Shown here: positions 24,345 through 33,859 of the stretch, piece by piece
How the letters are laid out: every line of letters starts with the position of its first letter
Numbering within the stretch: position 1 is the stretch's first letter
Assembly (NCBI RefSeq): GCF_019468565.1
Contig: NZ_CP080521.1
Location: 9,238,001 to 9,302,000, forward strand
Length of the DNA: 64,000 nt
Direction of reading: 5' to 3'
From: Pseudonocardia sp. DSM 110487
Lineage (GTDB): Bacteria > Actinomycetota > Actinomycetes > Mycobacteriales > Pseudonocardiaceae
Notes under the pieces: model-generated
What the model saw: only the letters and a program-made list of their open reading frames with translations
Databases searched by the model: none
What the model was told of the DNA's origin: nothing
Position numbers and translations under genes: made by a program

Positions 24345-26009
24345 ATGGACGCCGACGTCATCGTCGTGGGTGCCGGCCTCGCCGGCCTGGTGGCAACCGC
24401 CGAGCTGGCCGCGGCGGGGAAGAAGGTGCTGCTGCTCGACCAGGAGCCCGAGACCGGCCTCGGCGGGCAAGCGTTCTGGTCGTTCGGCGGGCTGTTCCTG
24501 ATCGACAGCCCCGAGCAGCGCCGGATGGGGGTGCGTGACTCCGTCGACCTCGCCCTGCAGGACTGGCTCGGCACCGCCGCCTTCGACCGCGGCGTCGACG
24601 ACCCGGCGGGCGAGGACTTCTGGGCCCGCCAGTGGGCCACCGCCTACGTCGACTTCGCCCACTCCGAGAAGCGCGCATGGCTGCACGGCCTGGGTGTGCG
24701 CTGGTTCCCGGTGGTCGGATGGGCCGAGCGAGGCGGCGGGCTCGCCGACGGTCACGGCAACTCGGTGCCGCGCTTCCACATCGTCTGGGGCACCGGACCC
24801 GGCCTGCTGGATCCGTTCGTTCGGCAGGTGCGCGACGCCGCGGCGCGCGGGCTCGTCGACATGCGGTTCCGGCACCGGGTCGACGGGCTGTCGGTGACCG
24901 ACGGCGTGGTCGACGGCGTGCACGGCGCCGTGCTCGAACCGAGCTTCGCCCCGCGCGGCACGGCCAGTTCACGCACCGAGGTCGGCGAGTTCGCGCTGCG
25001 GGCGCAGGCCGTGATCGTCACGTCCGGCGGGATCGGCGGCGACCACGATCTCGTACGCGCGAACTGGCCGTCCAGGCTGGGCGCCGCGCCGAAGAAGATG
25101 ATCTCCGGGGTGCCCGAGCACGTCGACGGGCGGATGCTGGGCATCGCCGAGGGGGCCGGCGGGCGCGTGGTCAACCGCGACCGCATGTGGCACTACACCG
25201 AAGGCATCCGCAACTGGAACCCGATCTGGGCGCGGCACGGCATCCGGATCTTGGCCGGCCCGTCGTCGCTGTGGTTCGACGCGCGCGGCCGCCGGTTCCC
25301 CGCGCCGTGCTTCCCGGGCTTCGACACCCTCGCCACCCTCAAGGCGATCACGGCCAGCGGCCACGACCACTCCTGGTTCGTGCTCACGCAGAAGATCATC
25401 GAGAAGGAGTTCGCGCTCTCTGGCTCCGAGCAGAACCCGGACCTCACGGGCAAGGACATCCGCATGGTCCTCTCCCGCGTGCGACCGGGCGCACCCGCGC
25501 CGGTGGAGGCGTTCAAGGAACACGGGGCCGACTTCGTCGTGGCCGACTCACTCCCGGAGCTGGTGGCCGGGATGAACAAGCTCACCGACGAGCCGCTGAT
25601 CGACCTCGCCGAGCTGGAGGGCCAGATCCTCGCGCGTGACCGCGAGATCGAGAACCCGTTCACCAAGGACCTGCAGGTCACCGCCGTGCACGGCGCCCGG
25701 CGCTACCGCGGCGACCGGCTCGTCCGCACCGCGGCCCCGCACAGGATCCTCGATCCCGCGAACGGCCCGCTGATCGCCGTGCAGCTGCACGTGCTCACCC
25801 GCAAGACGCTCGGCGGCCTGCAGACCGACCTGTCCGGCCGGGTCCTGCGCGCCGACTCGAACCCGTTCCCCGGCCTGTACGCCGCGGGCGAGGTGGCCGG
25901 CTTCGGCGGCGGGGGCGTGCACGGCTACGCCTCCCTGGAGGGCACGTTCCTTGGCGGCTGCCTCTTCTCGGGCCGTCAGGCGGGCCGAGCGCTCTCCTTC
26001 GCCCTCTGA
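24345..26009 (+). CDS. FAD-binding dehydrogenase, ketosteroid-dehydrogenase/fumarate-reductase flavoprotein family
   Basis: The 554-residue protein begins with the dinucleotide-binding motif VIVVGAGLAGLVATAELAAAGKKVLLLD (two parts) and ends with the FAD-binding segment GLYAAGEVAGFGGGGVHGYASLEGTFLGGC (parts). It fits the family of FAD-binding dehydrogenases annotated near KstD, with the ALKAITASGHDHSW region typical of that group. The substrate is not known; a steroid or fatty-acid-type double-bond introduction is possible. It stands alone between patatin and a convergent GNAT gene. Confidence 0.83.
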   Translation: MDADVIVVGAGLAGLVATAELAAAGKKVLLLDQEPETGLGGQAFWSFGGLFLIDSPEQRRMGVRDSVDLALQDWLGTAAFDRGVDDPAGEDFWARQWATAYVDFAHSEKRAWLHGLGVRWFPVVGWAERGGGLADGHGNSVPRFHIVWGTGPGLLDPFVRQVRDAAARGLVDMRFRHRVDGLSVTDGVVDGVHGAVLEPSFAPRGTASSRTEVGEFALRAQAVIVTSGGIGGDHDLVRANWPSRLGAAPKKMISGVPEHVDGRMLGIAEGAGGRVVNRDRMWHYTEGIRNWNPIWARHGIRILAGPSSLWFDARGRRFPAPCFPGFDTLATLKAITASGHDHSWFVLTQKIIEKEFALSGSEQNPDLTGKDIRMVLSRVRPGAPAPVEAFKEHGADFVVADSLPELVAGMNKLTDEPLIDLAELEGQILARDREIENPFTKDLQVTAVHGARRYRGDRLVRTAAPHRILDPANGPLIAVQLHVLTRKTLGGLQTDLSGRVLRADSNPFPGLYAAGEVAGFGGGGVHGYASLEGTFLGGCLFSGRQAGRALSFAL

Positions 26010-26046
26010 AGGCCCCGCGATCTTTGGAGAACCGGGGCGGGGCGGC

Positions 26047-26658
26047 TCAGCGCCACCGCTGGGGGTGCCGGTGTTGCCCCCGCGTCTGGCGCCAGTGCCG
26101 CCCTCTGCCGGGGTGGGCGGGTCGCGACACGGCGAGCGCCGGGTGGAGCTCGGCGAACCGGTGCGCGGCGATGCTCATCCGCACGATGCCGCGCCCGCGG
26201 CTGTCCTCGCGGAAGCCGAGGCCGCCGTGCAGCGTCCGCGACGCGACGTTCCGGCCGTGGATGCCGACCTCGCACGTCCGGTAGCGGCGTTCCCCGAACA
26301 TGTGGGCGAGCAGGGCGGTGATGGCGTCGCTGGCGTAACCGCAGCGGCGGTGCTGCGGGCCGATCCCGATCCCGTAGCTGAAGCGGCCCGCGTCGGTGTC
26401 GGTCCGGACAGTCCACATCGACCCGACCAGCATCCGGCCGTGCAACGTCTCGATCGCGAACTGGATGTCGTCGTCGATCTCGGCGACGTCCGCCCGATGC
26501 GCCGCCCAGTGCTGGTACCTGGCGGTTCTCGGGACCCGGGCGGCTTCCCGATCAAATCTGATCAATGTGTGGTGGTCCGCCGGATCGATCTCGCGTAGCC
26601 GCACCTTCCGCCCCGTCAGGTCATCGGTCGGATGCAGGCGGGGCGAGCACGTGATCAT
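26047..26658 (-). CDS. GNAT acetyltransferase, RimJ/RimL type
   Basis: The 203-residue protein opens with LTGRKVRLREIDPADHHTLIRFD as in RimJ-like N-acetyltransferases. The acetyl-CoA site reads GIGIGPQHRRCGYASDAITALL, and the C-terminal half has GRNVASRTLHGGLGFRED, the classic helix before the last strand. It would transfer acetyl from acetyl-CoA to an amino group of a protein or small molecule. It converges on the FAD dehydrogenase gene. The tail is Arg/His/Pro-rich, unusual but consistent with no cleavage. Confidence 0.85.
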   Translation of the reverse strand: MITCSPRLHPTDDLTGRKVRLREIDPADHHTLIRFDREAARVPRTARYQHWAAHRADVAEIDDDIQFAIETLHGRMLVGSMWTVRTDTDAGRFSYGIGIGPQHRRCGYASDAITALLAHMFGERRYRTCEVGIHGRNVASRTLHGGLGFREDSRGRGIVRMSIAAHRFAELHPALAVSRPAHPGRGRHWRQTRGQHRHPQRWR

Positions 26659-26753
26659 CGGGAGCCGACCCTACTGGTGGGGTGGCGAGCGGCACAGCCC
26701 GGCCCGATCGGGTCAACTGCGACGATCGGCGACCGGTCGGTTCGTCCCGCTGC

Positions 26754-27518
26754 TCAGGCCGGCCGCGCACTTGCGCTCCGACGCGGAGGCACGTACTCCA
26801 GGATCCGGCCGAGGTCGCGGAAGCCGATCGCGCCGTAGACCCGCTCGGCCATCTCCGTCGATTGCAGGCTTGCCGTCCGGCACCCTCGGGCGCGCGCGTC
26901 GAGCAGGAGGCGGGAGGTCAGTGCCGTCGCCAACCCGCGCCTGCGGGCCGGCGGCAAGGTGGTGACGTTGTAGATCCCGCAGTCGTTGTCGTGGTCGAAC
27001 GCCATCCCTGTCGCGACCGACGAGCCGTCCAGCCGGGCGACCAGTACGTGGAACGCGGTGTCATCGGCACCGGTGAGCAGCCCTGGCGGCACGTCGAGCA
27101 ACCGCAGGTACTCCGACCAGTCGGCCGGCCCGAGTGCGGCATCGGACCGGGAAACCTGCAGGCCGTCGAGCGCGACACCCATCGCGCAGGTGGTCTCGTC
27201 GACGGTGTAGCCATGCCGTTCGAGATCGCGGCGCATCGCCGGGTCCTCCTCGTGCACCCAGGCGGCGAAGCGATCCACCCCGGCCGTGACGTACGCGGCC
27301 TCCATGGCCTCGATGGCCGAGGCGCGCTCTCCCGCGGGCAGGCCCCTGTCCAGAAGCGCGTTGTTGTAGACCGAGCGCTCGGGGCCACTGGGGAAGACGG
27401 CCGCGGCGATCCCCGGCAGGCGATGCAACGCCGCGCCGGTCGCCCCTCTGGCGTACTCCGCCCATGACGCGAGCAGGGTCGCGGTGCCACGACGGTAGAG
27501 CTCGTCATCGGCGAACAC
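26754..27518 (-). CDS. GNAT-family acetyltransferase
   Basis: The GTG at 27518 is chosen because GGAGGAG lies just upstream, giving 254 residues. The first half is an extra domain; the C-terminal half is a GNAT fold with the acetyl-CoA loop LPPARRRGLATALTSRLLLDARARG (parts) and the terminal AERVYGAIGFRDLGRILEYVPP. Substrate is unknown. A large palindrome lies 18 bp upstream of its start, in the gap shared with dctA. Confidence 0.82.
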   Translation of the reverse strand: MFADDELYRRGTATLLASWAEYARGATGAALHRLPGIAAAVFPSGPERSVYNNALLDRGLPAGERASAIEAMEAAYVTAGVDRFAAWVHEEDPAMRRDLERHGYTVDETTCAMGVALDGLQVSRSDAALGPADWSEYLRLLDVPPGLLTGADDTAFHVLVARLDGSSVATGMAFDHDNDCGIYNVTTLPPARRRGLATALTSRLLLDARARGCRTASLQSTEMAERVYGAIGFRDLGRILEYVPPRRSASARPA

Positions 27519-27535
27519 GGTGCGCTCCTCCGGCC

Positions 27536-27588
27536 TGCACGAACGGCGCTCTCGTCGGAACCTATTGAACGAGGGTGCCGTTCGTGCA
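27536..27588. promoter_or_regulatory. Long palindrome in the GNAT/dctA divergent promoter region
   Basis: Perfect 12-nt arms TGCACGAACGGC (27536-27547) and GCCGTTCGTGCA (27577-27588) flank 29 bases, with extra imperfect pairing inward (GCTCTCG against CGAGGGT). It may be a looped operator for the GNAT gene, dctA or both, or a hairpin in the transcript. Confidence 0.5.
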
Positions 27589-27705
27589 ACTGCTTTCGTT
27601 CGGATGCCGCCAGGTGGCGGACGGCACAGCGACATCGCGCCGGGTTAACACCGGCGTCACGAGTGGGTGAGCGGACAGAAACGCGCGCTTTCGAGACTCC
27701 GGAGC

Positions 27706-29073
27706 ATGCCGGAGCAGACCACCGAGGTAGCGCAGCGCGCACCGATCTACCGCTCGCTGTTCTTCCAGCTGGCCGTCGCGATCGTGGCCGGCATCGTCGT
27801 GGGCTGGACGGTGCCCGACCTCGGCGCCGCCCTGAAGCCGCTCGCCGACGGTTTCATCACCCTCATCAAGATGGTGATCGCGCCGATCGTGTTCTGCACG
27901 GTCGTGATCGGGATCGCGCACGTCGGCGACCTCGGGTCGGTGGGGCGCATCGGGATCAAGGCGCTCATCTGGTTCGAGGCCATCACGACGTTCGCGCTGC
28001 TGTTCGGGCTGGTCGTGGGCAACCTCGTCCGGCCGGGCGCCGGCTTCGACATCGACCCGGAGACCCTCGCAACCGGCGCCGACGCCGTCGCCCAGAAGAC
28101 CAGCAACGGCGAGCTGCCGCACACCGTGGAGTTCCTGCTCGGGATCATCCCGACGTCGGCGGTGTCGGCCTTCGCGGAGAACCACCTGCTGCAGGTGCTG
28201 TTCTTCGCGGTGCTGTTCGGGCTCGCGCTCGCCAAGGTCGGCGAGAAGGCGCCGCCGATCGTGTTCGGGTTCATCGAGCAGATCAGCGAGGTCTTCTTCA
28301 CGATCGTCGGCTGGATCATGAAGCTGGCGCCGCTGGCCGCGTTCGGCGCGATGGGTTACATCATCGGCCAGTACGGGATCGCGTCGCTCGGCAACTACGC
28401 CCTGCTCATCGCCTGCTGCTACCTGGCCGCGGTGCTGTTCATCGGGGTGCTGGCCGCCGCGTCGTGGCTCTTCGCGGGGGTCAACCTGTGGAAGTTCGTC
28501 CGCTACATCAAGGACGAGCTGTTCCTCGCACTGGGAACGGCGTCCACCGAGGTCGTGCTGCCGCGGATCATGGTCAAGCTGACTCACGCGGGCGCCTCCC
28601 GCGCCACCACCGGGCTCGTGGTCCCCACCGGCTACTCGTTCAACCTGGACGGCGCCACGCTCTACCTCGCGATCTGCGTGCTGTTCCTCTCCCAGGCCCT
28701 CGGCGTGGACCTGAGCCTCGGCGAGCAGATCACAGCACTGCTCGTCCTGATGCTCACCTCGAAGGGCATGGCCGGCGTCCCCGGCTCGTCGTTCCTCGCG
28801 CTGTCGGCCACCGTGGCCGCGATCGGCCACGGCGCGATCCCGGTGGCCGCGGTGGCGCTGCTGCTCGGGGCCGACCGGATCATGGACTCGATGCGGGTCT
28901 CGGTGAACCTGCTCGGCAACTGCGTCGCGACGTTCGTGGTGGCGAACTGGGAAGGTCAGCTCGACAAGCAGCGCATGCGGGACGTGCTCGGCGGCAAGGA
29001 GGTCGCTCCGCCGGTCGGGCCGGCGGCACCGGAGGCGAAGGCCGCCGCCGAGGTCGAGCCTGTGCGGAGCTGA
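27706..29073 (+). CDS. dctA: DAACS-family sodium/proton:C4-dicarboxylate symporter
   Basis: The protein of 455 residues has eight or more hydrophobic helices and the family signatures: FITLIKMVIAPIVFCTVV, TASTEVVLPRIM (serine-rich hairpin), GLVVPTGYSFNLDGATLYL, and GMAGVPGSSFLAL with the second hairpin. DctA/GltP proteins import succinate, fumarate, malate or glutamate across the inner membrane. The ATG at 27706 follows GGAG; an earlier GTG at 27667 has no ribosome binding site. The frdABCD genes at 60.6 kb use the same dicarboxylates, but no linkage is shown. Confidence 0.92.
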   Translation: MPEQTTEVAQRAPIYRSLFFQLAVAIVAGIVVGWTVPDLGAALKPLADGFITLIKMVIAPIVFCTVVIGIAHVGDLGSVGRIGIKALIWFEAITTFALLFGLVVGNLVRPGAGFDIDPETLATGADAVAQKTSNGELPHTVEFLLGIIPTSAVSAFAENHLLQVLFFAVLFGLALAKVGEKAPPIVFGFIEQISEVFFTIVGWIMKLAPLAAFGAMGYIIGQYGIASLGNYALLIACCYLAAVLFIGVLAAASWLFAGVNLWKFVRYIKDELFLALGTASTEVVLPRIMVKLTHAGASRATTGLVVPTGYSFNLDGATLYLAICVLFLSQALGVDLSLGEQITALLVLMLTSKGMAGVPGSSFLALSATVAAIGHGAIPVAAVALLLGADRIMDSMRVSVNLLGNCVATFVVANWEGQLDKQRMRDVLGGKEVAPPVGPAAPEAKAAAEVEPVRS

Positions 29074-29089
29074 TCGAGCGCCAGGACGT

Positions 29090-29968
29090 TCAGGAACCTT
29101 CCCCATCGAAGAACGGCGCGAGCACGGCCACCAGCTCCTCCGGCGCCTCCTCGGGGACGAAGTGGCCGCCCGGCACACGAGCCGCCGTGACGTCGTCGGC
29201 CCACGCGGCCCAGACGTCGGGGGCGTCCGCCAGCTGGGTCTCGTCCGCGCCGGTGACGACGAGGAGCGGCGCGGTGATCCGGCGTCCCGCCTCGCGGTCG
29301 GCGGCGTCGTGCGCGCGGTCGAGGTGGAAGCTGGCGCGGTAGTCGCCGCACATCGCCGCGATCGTGTCCGGGGTGGCCGCGGCGAGGTACTCGGCCCGCT
29401 GCTGTGGGTCGATCGCGCCGGGGCGGCTCGTCCAGGTGTCGAACACGTGGTCCAGCAGCGCGGCCGGGTCGGCACCGAGCAGCCGCTCGGGGAACGGCGC
29501 GGGCTGCGCCAGCAGGAACCACGGCCAGTACCCCAGCGACGGCCCGCCGCCCATCCGCGCGAACTGGTCGAACGTCGGAACGACGTTCAGCACCGCCATC
29601 CGGTCGACCCGCGGATGGTCGAGGCCCATCCGGTAGGCGACGCGCGCGCCGCGGTCGTGCCCCACCACGGCGAACCGCTCGTGGCCCAGCCGCGCCATCA
29701 GCTCGACGAGCTCCCCCGCCATCTCGCGCTTGGTGTAGCCCTCGCCCCGCGGCCCACCCGCCGGCGCGCGGGACGCGCCGTATCCGCGCAGGTCGGGGGC
29801 CACGACGGTGTGCTTCCGGGCCAGCGCGGGCGCGACGCCGGACCAGCACGCGTGCGTCTGCGGGAATCCGTGCAGCAGCAGGAGCGGCGGCCCGTGGCCG
29901 CCCACGGTGACGGCGTACTCGGCTTCGCCGACGGTGACCCGCCCGTCCTCGAACCCATCCCACGGCAC
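29090..29968 (-). CDS. Alpha/beta hydrolase, haloacetate-dehalogenase/epoxide-hydrolase type
   Basis: The 292-residue protein has the HGFPQTHACW oxyanion segment at 33-42 and the nucleophile elbow VVGHDRG with D105, an aspartate as in haloalkane/haloacetate dehalogenases and epoxide hydrolases. The PDLRGYGAS segment and the C-terminal His in PGGHFVPEEAPEE complete the picture. The alternating order resembles fluoroacetate dehalogenases, but the cap residues were not examined. It converges with dctA (16 bp apart). Confidence 0.83.
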   Translation of the reverse strand: MPWDGFEDGRVTVGEAEYAVTVGGHGPPLLLLHGFPQTHACWSGVAPALARKHTVVAPDLRGYGASRAPAGGPRGEGYTKREMAGELVELMARLGHERFAVVGHDRGARVAYRMGLDHPRVDRMAVLNVVPTFDQFARMGGGPSLGYWPWFLLAQPAPFPERLLGADPAALLDHVFDTWTSRPGAIDPQQRAEYLAAATPDTIAAMCGDYRASFHLDRAHDAADREAGRRITAPLLVVTGADETQLADAPDVWAAWADDVTAARVPGGHFVPEEAPEELVAVLAPFFDGEGS

Positions 29969-30055
29969 CCGGCCGATCCTGCCGCGCGACGCCGGATCGG
30001 GCGACCTAGGCGCGACGCACCCGCTTCTGGTGACGCTCTCCCGCGCCCGCCGTTG

Positions 30056-30625
30056 TCAGGCGCGGGTGGCCATGGCCGTCAGGTGGGCGTCGATCCGCGA
30101 CAGGACGGCGGAGAGCACTTCCAGGGTGCCGTTCAGGTCGCCGGGGCGCTCAAGGGAGTGATCGGCTCCCGGCACCTCGAAGACGACCGCGCCGGTGGCT
30201 GCGGCCGCGGCGCCGTCCCAGTACGGGTCGGCGGTGCCCCCGATCAGCAGCGTGGACGCCGCCGCGCGCGCAGCGGCCCTGCGCACGTCCTCGATCCCCA
30301 GCAGCGGGGTGAGCCAGATACCCGGCACACCGCGCGCGGCGGCGGCCGGCAGTGCGAGCGAGCCGAGCGACTTGCCGACGACGAGGTCCCGCGCCGGGTC
30401 GGCGGTGGCGAGCACCTCCCCCGCGAACGCGGCGACCGCGACTTGGTCGGCGGGGTCGAGCCCGGGCACCTTGTCCCAGTCGACCGTCCGGACCGCCCAC
30501 CCGCGGCCGCGCAACAGCAGGCGCGCGTAGTAGAGCAGCGGCGCCTGCGGGCCGTATCCGCGTCCCGGCAGCAGCGTGGCAACGGGTGCGCCGGGTGTGG
30601 CGCGCTCGGTCTCGACGGCTGCCAT
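30056..30625 (-). CDS. Alpha/beta hydrolase-fold protein (KANL3/Tex30 or dienelactone-like)
   Basis: The ATG at 30625 gives 189 residues. A serine nucleophile elbow reads LVVGKSLGSLAL, with aspartate in IGGTADPYW and histidine in VPGADHSLE, so the triad is complete. The small size, without a lid, resembles dienelactone-hydrolase-like or Tex30-like proteins. Substrate unknown. It diverges from the MFS gene with 59 bp between starts. Confidence 0.78.
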   Translation of the reverse strand: MAAVETERATPGAPVATLLPGRGYGPQAPLLYYARLLLRGRGWAVRTVDWDKVPGLDPADQVAVAAFAGEVLATADPARDLVVGKSLGSLALPAAAARGVPGIWLTPLLGIEDVRRAAARAAASTLLIGGTADPYWDGAAAAATGAVVFEVPGADHSLERPGDLNGTLEVLSAVLSRIDAHLTAMATRA

Positions 30626-30684
30626 GAGCCGAGGGTGACACAGCCGCGGCGCCCTGGACAGGGAGATCACCTACCGTCGGGCGA

Positions 30685-31827
30685 GTGGCTCCCCGGCGCG
30701 CACGGACCGCTGTCTCGGTCGTCTTCCTCGTGTGCGGGGCGGCCTTCGCCACGTGGGCGGCCCGCGTCCCGGCCGCACAGGAGCGGCTCGGCCTCACCGA
30801 GGGTGAGCTGGCCATCGGCCTGTTCGGGCTGGCCGCGGGGTCGGTGCTCGCGCTCGTCGGTGCGGGCGCGCTCGTCACGCTGATCGGCAGCAAACGGACC
30901 AGCATCGTCGGCGCCACGGTCCTGTGCGCCGGGCTACCCGCCGTCGCGGCAGCCCCGGACCTTGCGCTCTTCGTCGCCGCCCTCGCCGTGCTCGGCGCCG
31001 GCAACAGCCTGCTCGACGTCGCCATGAACGCCCACGCCGCCCGTGTCGAGGACGCGTACGGGCGCCCGATCTTCGCCGGGTTCCACGCGTTCTGGAACAT
31101 CGGCGGCCTCGCAGGCTCCGGCGTCGCCGCCGCACTGGCGGCCGCCGACGTGCCGATCGGCGTGCACTTCCCGATCGCGGCCGCCGTCCTGGTCGGCGCG
31201 GCGCTCGCCGCGACGGCCGCGTTCCTCCCCGGCACCGACCCCGGCTCGGACGGACCCGCCTTCTCGCTCCCGAGCCGCGCCCTCGTGCCGCTCGGCGTGA
31301 TCGCGTTCTGCGGGTTCCTCGCGGAGGGAACGGTCAACGACTGGAGCGCGGTGCTCCTGACCAGCGGCTCGGGCGCGTCGGAGTCCGTCGCGTCGCTGGG
31401 CTACTTCGCGTTCTCCATCGCGATGATCGGCATCCGGCTGGTGGCGGACCGGCTCGTCTCCCGCGCGGGTGCCGTACCGGTCACGCGGGTGGCGGCCGCG
31501 GTCACGGTCGTGGGCTTCGCGGTCGTGGTCGTCGCCCCGGTGCCTGCGGTGGGCGTCGCCGGGTTCGCGGTGGTCGGCCTGGGTGTCGCGGCGATCGTGC
31601 CGGTGGCGTGGAGCGTGGCCGCGCAGAAGGAGCCGCAGGCGCCGGGGCGGGCGATCGCAGCGGTGGCGACCTGCGGCTACCTGGGCTTCCTCGTCGGGCC
31701 GGTCCTCGTCGGCGCCCTCGCGTCCGCGATCGGCCTCGCCGGTGCGGTCGCCGTGGCCGGGGCGGCGGCGCTCGTGGTGCTCCTCCTCGCACCGTCGCTG
31801 CGGGTCGCTGCGAGACTCCCCGGATGA
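30685..31827 (+). CDS. MFS transporter, YbjJ-like
   Basis: The 380-residue protein has about 12 hydrophobic helices. Landmarks are FATWAARVPAAQERLGL after helix 1, the LLDVAMNAHAARVE motif and FHAFWNIGGLAGSG, which are characteristic of the YbjJ/FucP-like MFS subgroup. Substrate unknown; export or sugar-like uptake are possible. The stop overlaps the downstream SGNH hydrolase gene by four bases (ATGA). Confidence 0.88.
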   Translation: MAPRRARTAVSVVFLVCGAAFATWAARVPAAQERLGLTEGELAIGLFGLAAGSVLALVGAGALVTLIGSKRTSIVGATVLCAGLPAVAAAPDLALFVAALAVLGAGNSLLDVAMNAHAARVEDAYGRPIFAGFHAFWNIGGLAGSGVAAALAAADVPIGVHFPIAAAVLVGAALAATAAFLPGTDPGSDGPAFSLPSRALVPLGVIAFCGFLAEGTVNDWSAVLLTSGSGASESVASLGYFAFSIAMIGIRLVADRLVSRAGAVPVTRVAAAVTVVGFAVVVVAPVPAVGVAGFAVVGLGVAAIVPVAWSVAAQKEPQAPGRAIAAVATCGYLGFLVGPVLVGALASAIGLAGAVAVAGAAALVVLLLAPSLRVAARLPG

Positions 31828-32399
31828 CGATCAGCGCGGACCGGCGGGTCTGCTTCATCGGCGACTCGTACGTCGCGGGTGTCGGCGATCCCGAGCACAG
31901 GGGATGGGTCGGCCGGGTCGTTGCGGGATGGCCCGTCACGGCCTACAACCTGGGGGTCCGCCGCGACACGACCGAGGACGTCCGGAAGCGCCTGCCTGCG
32001 GAGACGGGGGTGCGCTGGGTCGTGGGCTGCGACAACCGCCTCGTCGTCTCGTTCGGGGTGAACGACACCACCGAGGTCGACGGCGCCGTCCGCGTCGCGC
32101 CCGAACGGAGCGTGGCCAATCTGCGCGGCATCGCCGACGACATGGCGGCACAGGGCGTCCCGCTGCTCGTGATCGGTCCGGCGCCGGTGGCCGACGCCGA
32201 GCAGAACGACCGGATCGAGGAGCTCGACGCTCTCTTCGACGAGGCCGTGTTCCCGTACGTGAGCGTGTTCGGCGCGCTCGCGGTCGAGCGCGACTGGATG
32301 CGCGCGGTCACCCTCGGCGACGGCGCCCACCCCGGCGCGGAGGGCTACGCCCTGCTCGCCGAGCTCGTGCTGCCCGCATGGGAAGACTGGCTCCGCTAG
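31824..32399 (+). CDS. SGNH/GDSL hydrolase
   Basis: The 191-residue protein has block I GDSY at residues 13-16 (Ser15 nucleophile), block III GVNDT (oxyanion Asn), and block V DGAHP with the catalytic Asp and His near 170-174; the Gly of block II is in NLGVRRDT. It is a small cytoplasmic lipase/esterase-type enzyme with no signal peptide. It is translationally coupled to the MFS gene, so the pair may import and process one substrate (inference). Confidence 0.86.
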   Translation: MTISADRRVCFIGDSYVAGVGDPEHRGWVGRVVAGWPVTAYNLGVRRDTTEDVRKRLPAETGVRWVVGCDNRLVVSFGVNDTTEVDGAVRVAPERSVANLRGIADDMAAQGVPLLVIGPAPVADAEQNDRIEELDALFDEAVFPYVSVFGALAVERDWMRAVTLGDGAHPGAEGYALLAELVLPAWEDWLR

Positions 32400-32869
32400 A
32401 GCGCGAGCTTCATGCCCTCGTGGGACGCCACGAACCCGAGGCGCTCGTAGAACCGGTGGGCGTCGGTGCGGCGCTTGTCGGTGGTGAGCTGGACGAGCGC
32501 GCAGCCGCGGCGCCGCGCCTCGTCGATCGCCCAGCCGATCATCCATGCGCCCAACCCGCGGCTGCGGACGTCCTCGTGCACCCGGACCGCCTCGATCTGC
32601 GCCCGCATCGCTCCCCGCCGCGCGAGGCCGGGGATGAAGCTGAGCTGCATCGTGCCGACCACGCGGGTGGTGTCGTCGGCGACGAGGAGCAGGTGCGCCG
32701 GATCGGCCGTGATCGCGTCGAACGCCACCCGGTACGGCGCCAGATCGTCCGCCGCCTCGCGGTGGACGCCCAGCTGGTCGGCGGCGAGCAGCGCCACGAC
32801 TGCGGGCAGGTCGGCGGGCACCGCCTGCCGGAGCGTGAAGGCGCCGTCGAGCGTCGCGAAATCCTCCAT
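32396..32869 (-). CDS. GNAT-family acetyltransferase
   Basis: The 157-residue protein is a single GNAT domain: TLRQAVPADLPAVVALL at the start, the acetyl-CoA loop VRVHEDVRSRGLGAWMIGWAIDEA (two parts), and the end RTDAHRFYERLGFVASHEGMKLAL. It resembles small PhnO/RimI-like N-acetyltransferases. Its 3' end overlaps the convergent SGNH gene by four bases. Confidence 0.87.
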   Translation of the reverse strand: MEDFATLDGAFTLRQAVPADLPAVVALLAADQLGVHREAADDLAPYRVAFDAITADPAHLLLVADDTTRVVGTMQLSFIPGLARRGAMRAQIEAVRVHEDVRSRGLGAWMIGWAIDEARRRGCALVQLTTDKRRTDAHRFYERLGFVASHEGMKLAL

Positions 32870-32913
32870 GGAACCAGTTTGATCGAGTCCCCTGTCTCTC
32901 GGACAATTCGGGC

Positions 32914-33690
32914 ATGATCGACTGCGGCCTGACGAACCGGGTGGTGCTCGTGACCGGCGGCAGCGGCGGGATCGGCGCGGCGGTGTGCCGGGCGTTCGCG
33001 CGCCAGGGTGCGCGCGTCGCCGTGCACCACCTCGCCGCGGAGCCCGCGGCGCCGTCCGGCACGCAGTGGGAGCACATCACCCCGCCGACCCGCGCGGCCG
33101 AGGCGCTCGCCGACGAGCTGGGCGGCGCCGCCGTCGCAGCCGACCTGAGCGCGCCCGACGCCGCCCACCGGCTGCTGGACGACGTCGAGAAGGCGCTCGG
33201 CCCGGTCGCCGTGCTCGTGAACAACGCGGCGCACTGCGAGAACCCGGACGGGATCGACGACCTCACCGCCGACGGCCTCGAACGCAACTACCGCGTCAAC
33301 GCCATCGCCCCGGCGCTCCTCACCAGCGAGCTGGCGCGCCGGGCCACGCCGGACGGACCCCCGTGCATCGTGAACATCACGACCGACGCCGCCCGCGCCT
33401 TCCCCGGCCAGATCGGCTACGGCACGTCGAAGGCGGCCCTCGAAGCGCTGACGCGGGCGAGCGCGCTCGACCTCGGCCCCCGCGGGATCCGCGTGAACGC
33501 GGTGGCGCCGGGGCCGGTGCAGACCGGGTGGATGAGCTCGGACCTGGTCGCCCAGGTCGAGCCGATGGTGCCGCTGCGCCGGGTCGGGGAGCCCGCGGAC
33601 ATCGCCGACGCCGCGGTGTTCCTCGCGTCGCACCAGGCGCGTTGGATCACGGGGCAGGTGCTGCAGGTCGCGGGTGGCCACGCCCTCTGA
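32914..33690 (+). CDS. Short-chain dehydrogenase/reductase
   Basis: The 258-residue protein has the Rossmann motif TGGSGGIG at residues 14-21, NNAA near 106, and the catalytic Y169-GTS-K173 with an upstream serine equivalent replaced by Thr in NITTDAAR. The C-terminal VNAVAPGPVQTGWM and FLASHQARWITGQVLQVAGG are typical of FabG-like SDRs. Substrate unknown; NADP(H) use is likely but not proven. Confidence 0.88.
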   Translation: MIDCGLTNRVVLVTGGSGGIGAAVCRAFARQGARVAVHHLAAEPAAPSGTQWEHITPPTRAAEALADELGGAAVAADLSAPDAAHRLLDDVEKALGPVAVLVNNAAHCENPDGIDDLTADGLERNYRVNAIAPALLTSELARRATPDGPPCIVNITTDAARAFPGQIGYGTSKAALEALTRASALDLGPRGIRVNAVAPGPVQTGWMSSDLVAQVEPMVPLRRVGEPADIADAAVFLASHQARWITGQVLQVAGGHAL

Positions 33691-33859
33691 TCGTTCCGAG
33701 GCGCACATCAGTGCCCCGGTGAGGGCGAGGACGCGCGACTCGCACCGATCACGCCTGGTTGATCGTTCCGAGAACTGCGCCGGCGTCCCTCGGACATCGC
33801 GTGGATCACGGGCTGGATCCTCGTTGCCCGGCGGGCGCACCGAGTGCTCTGATGTGCGC

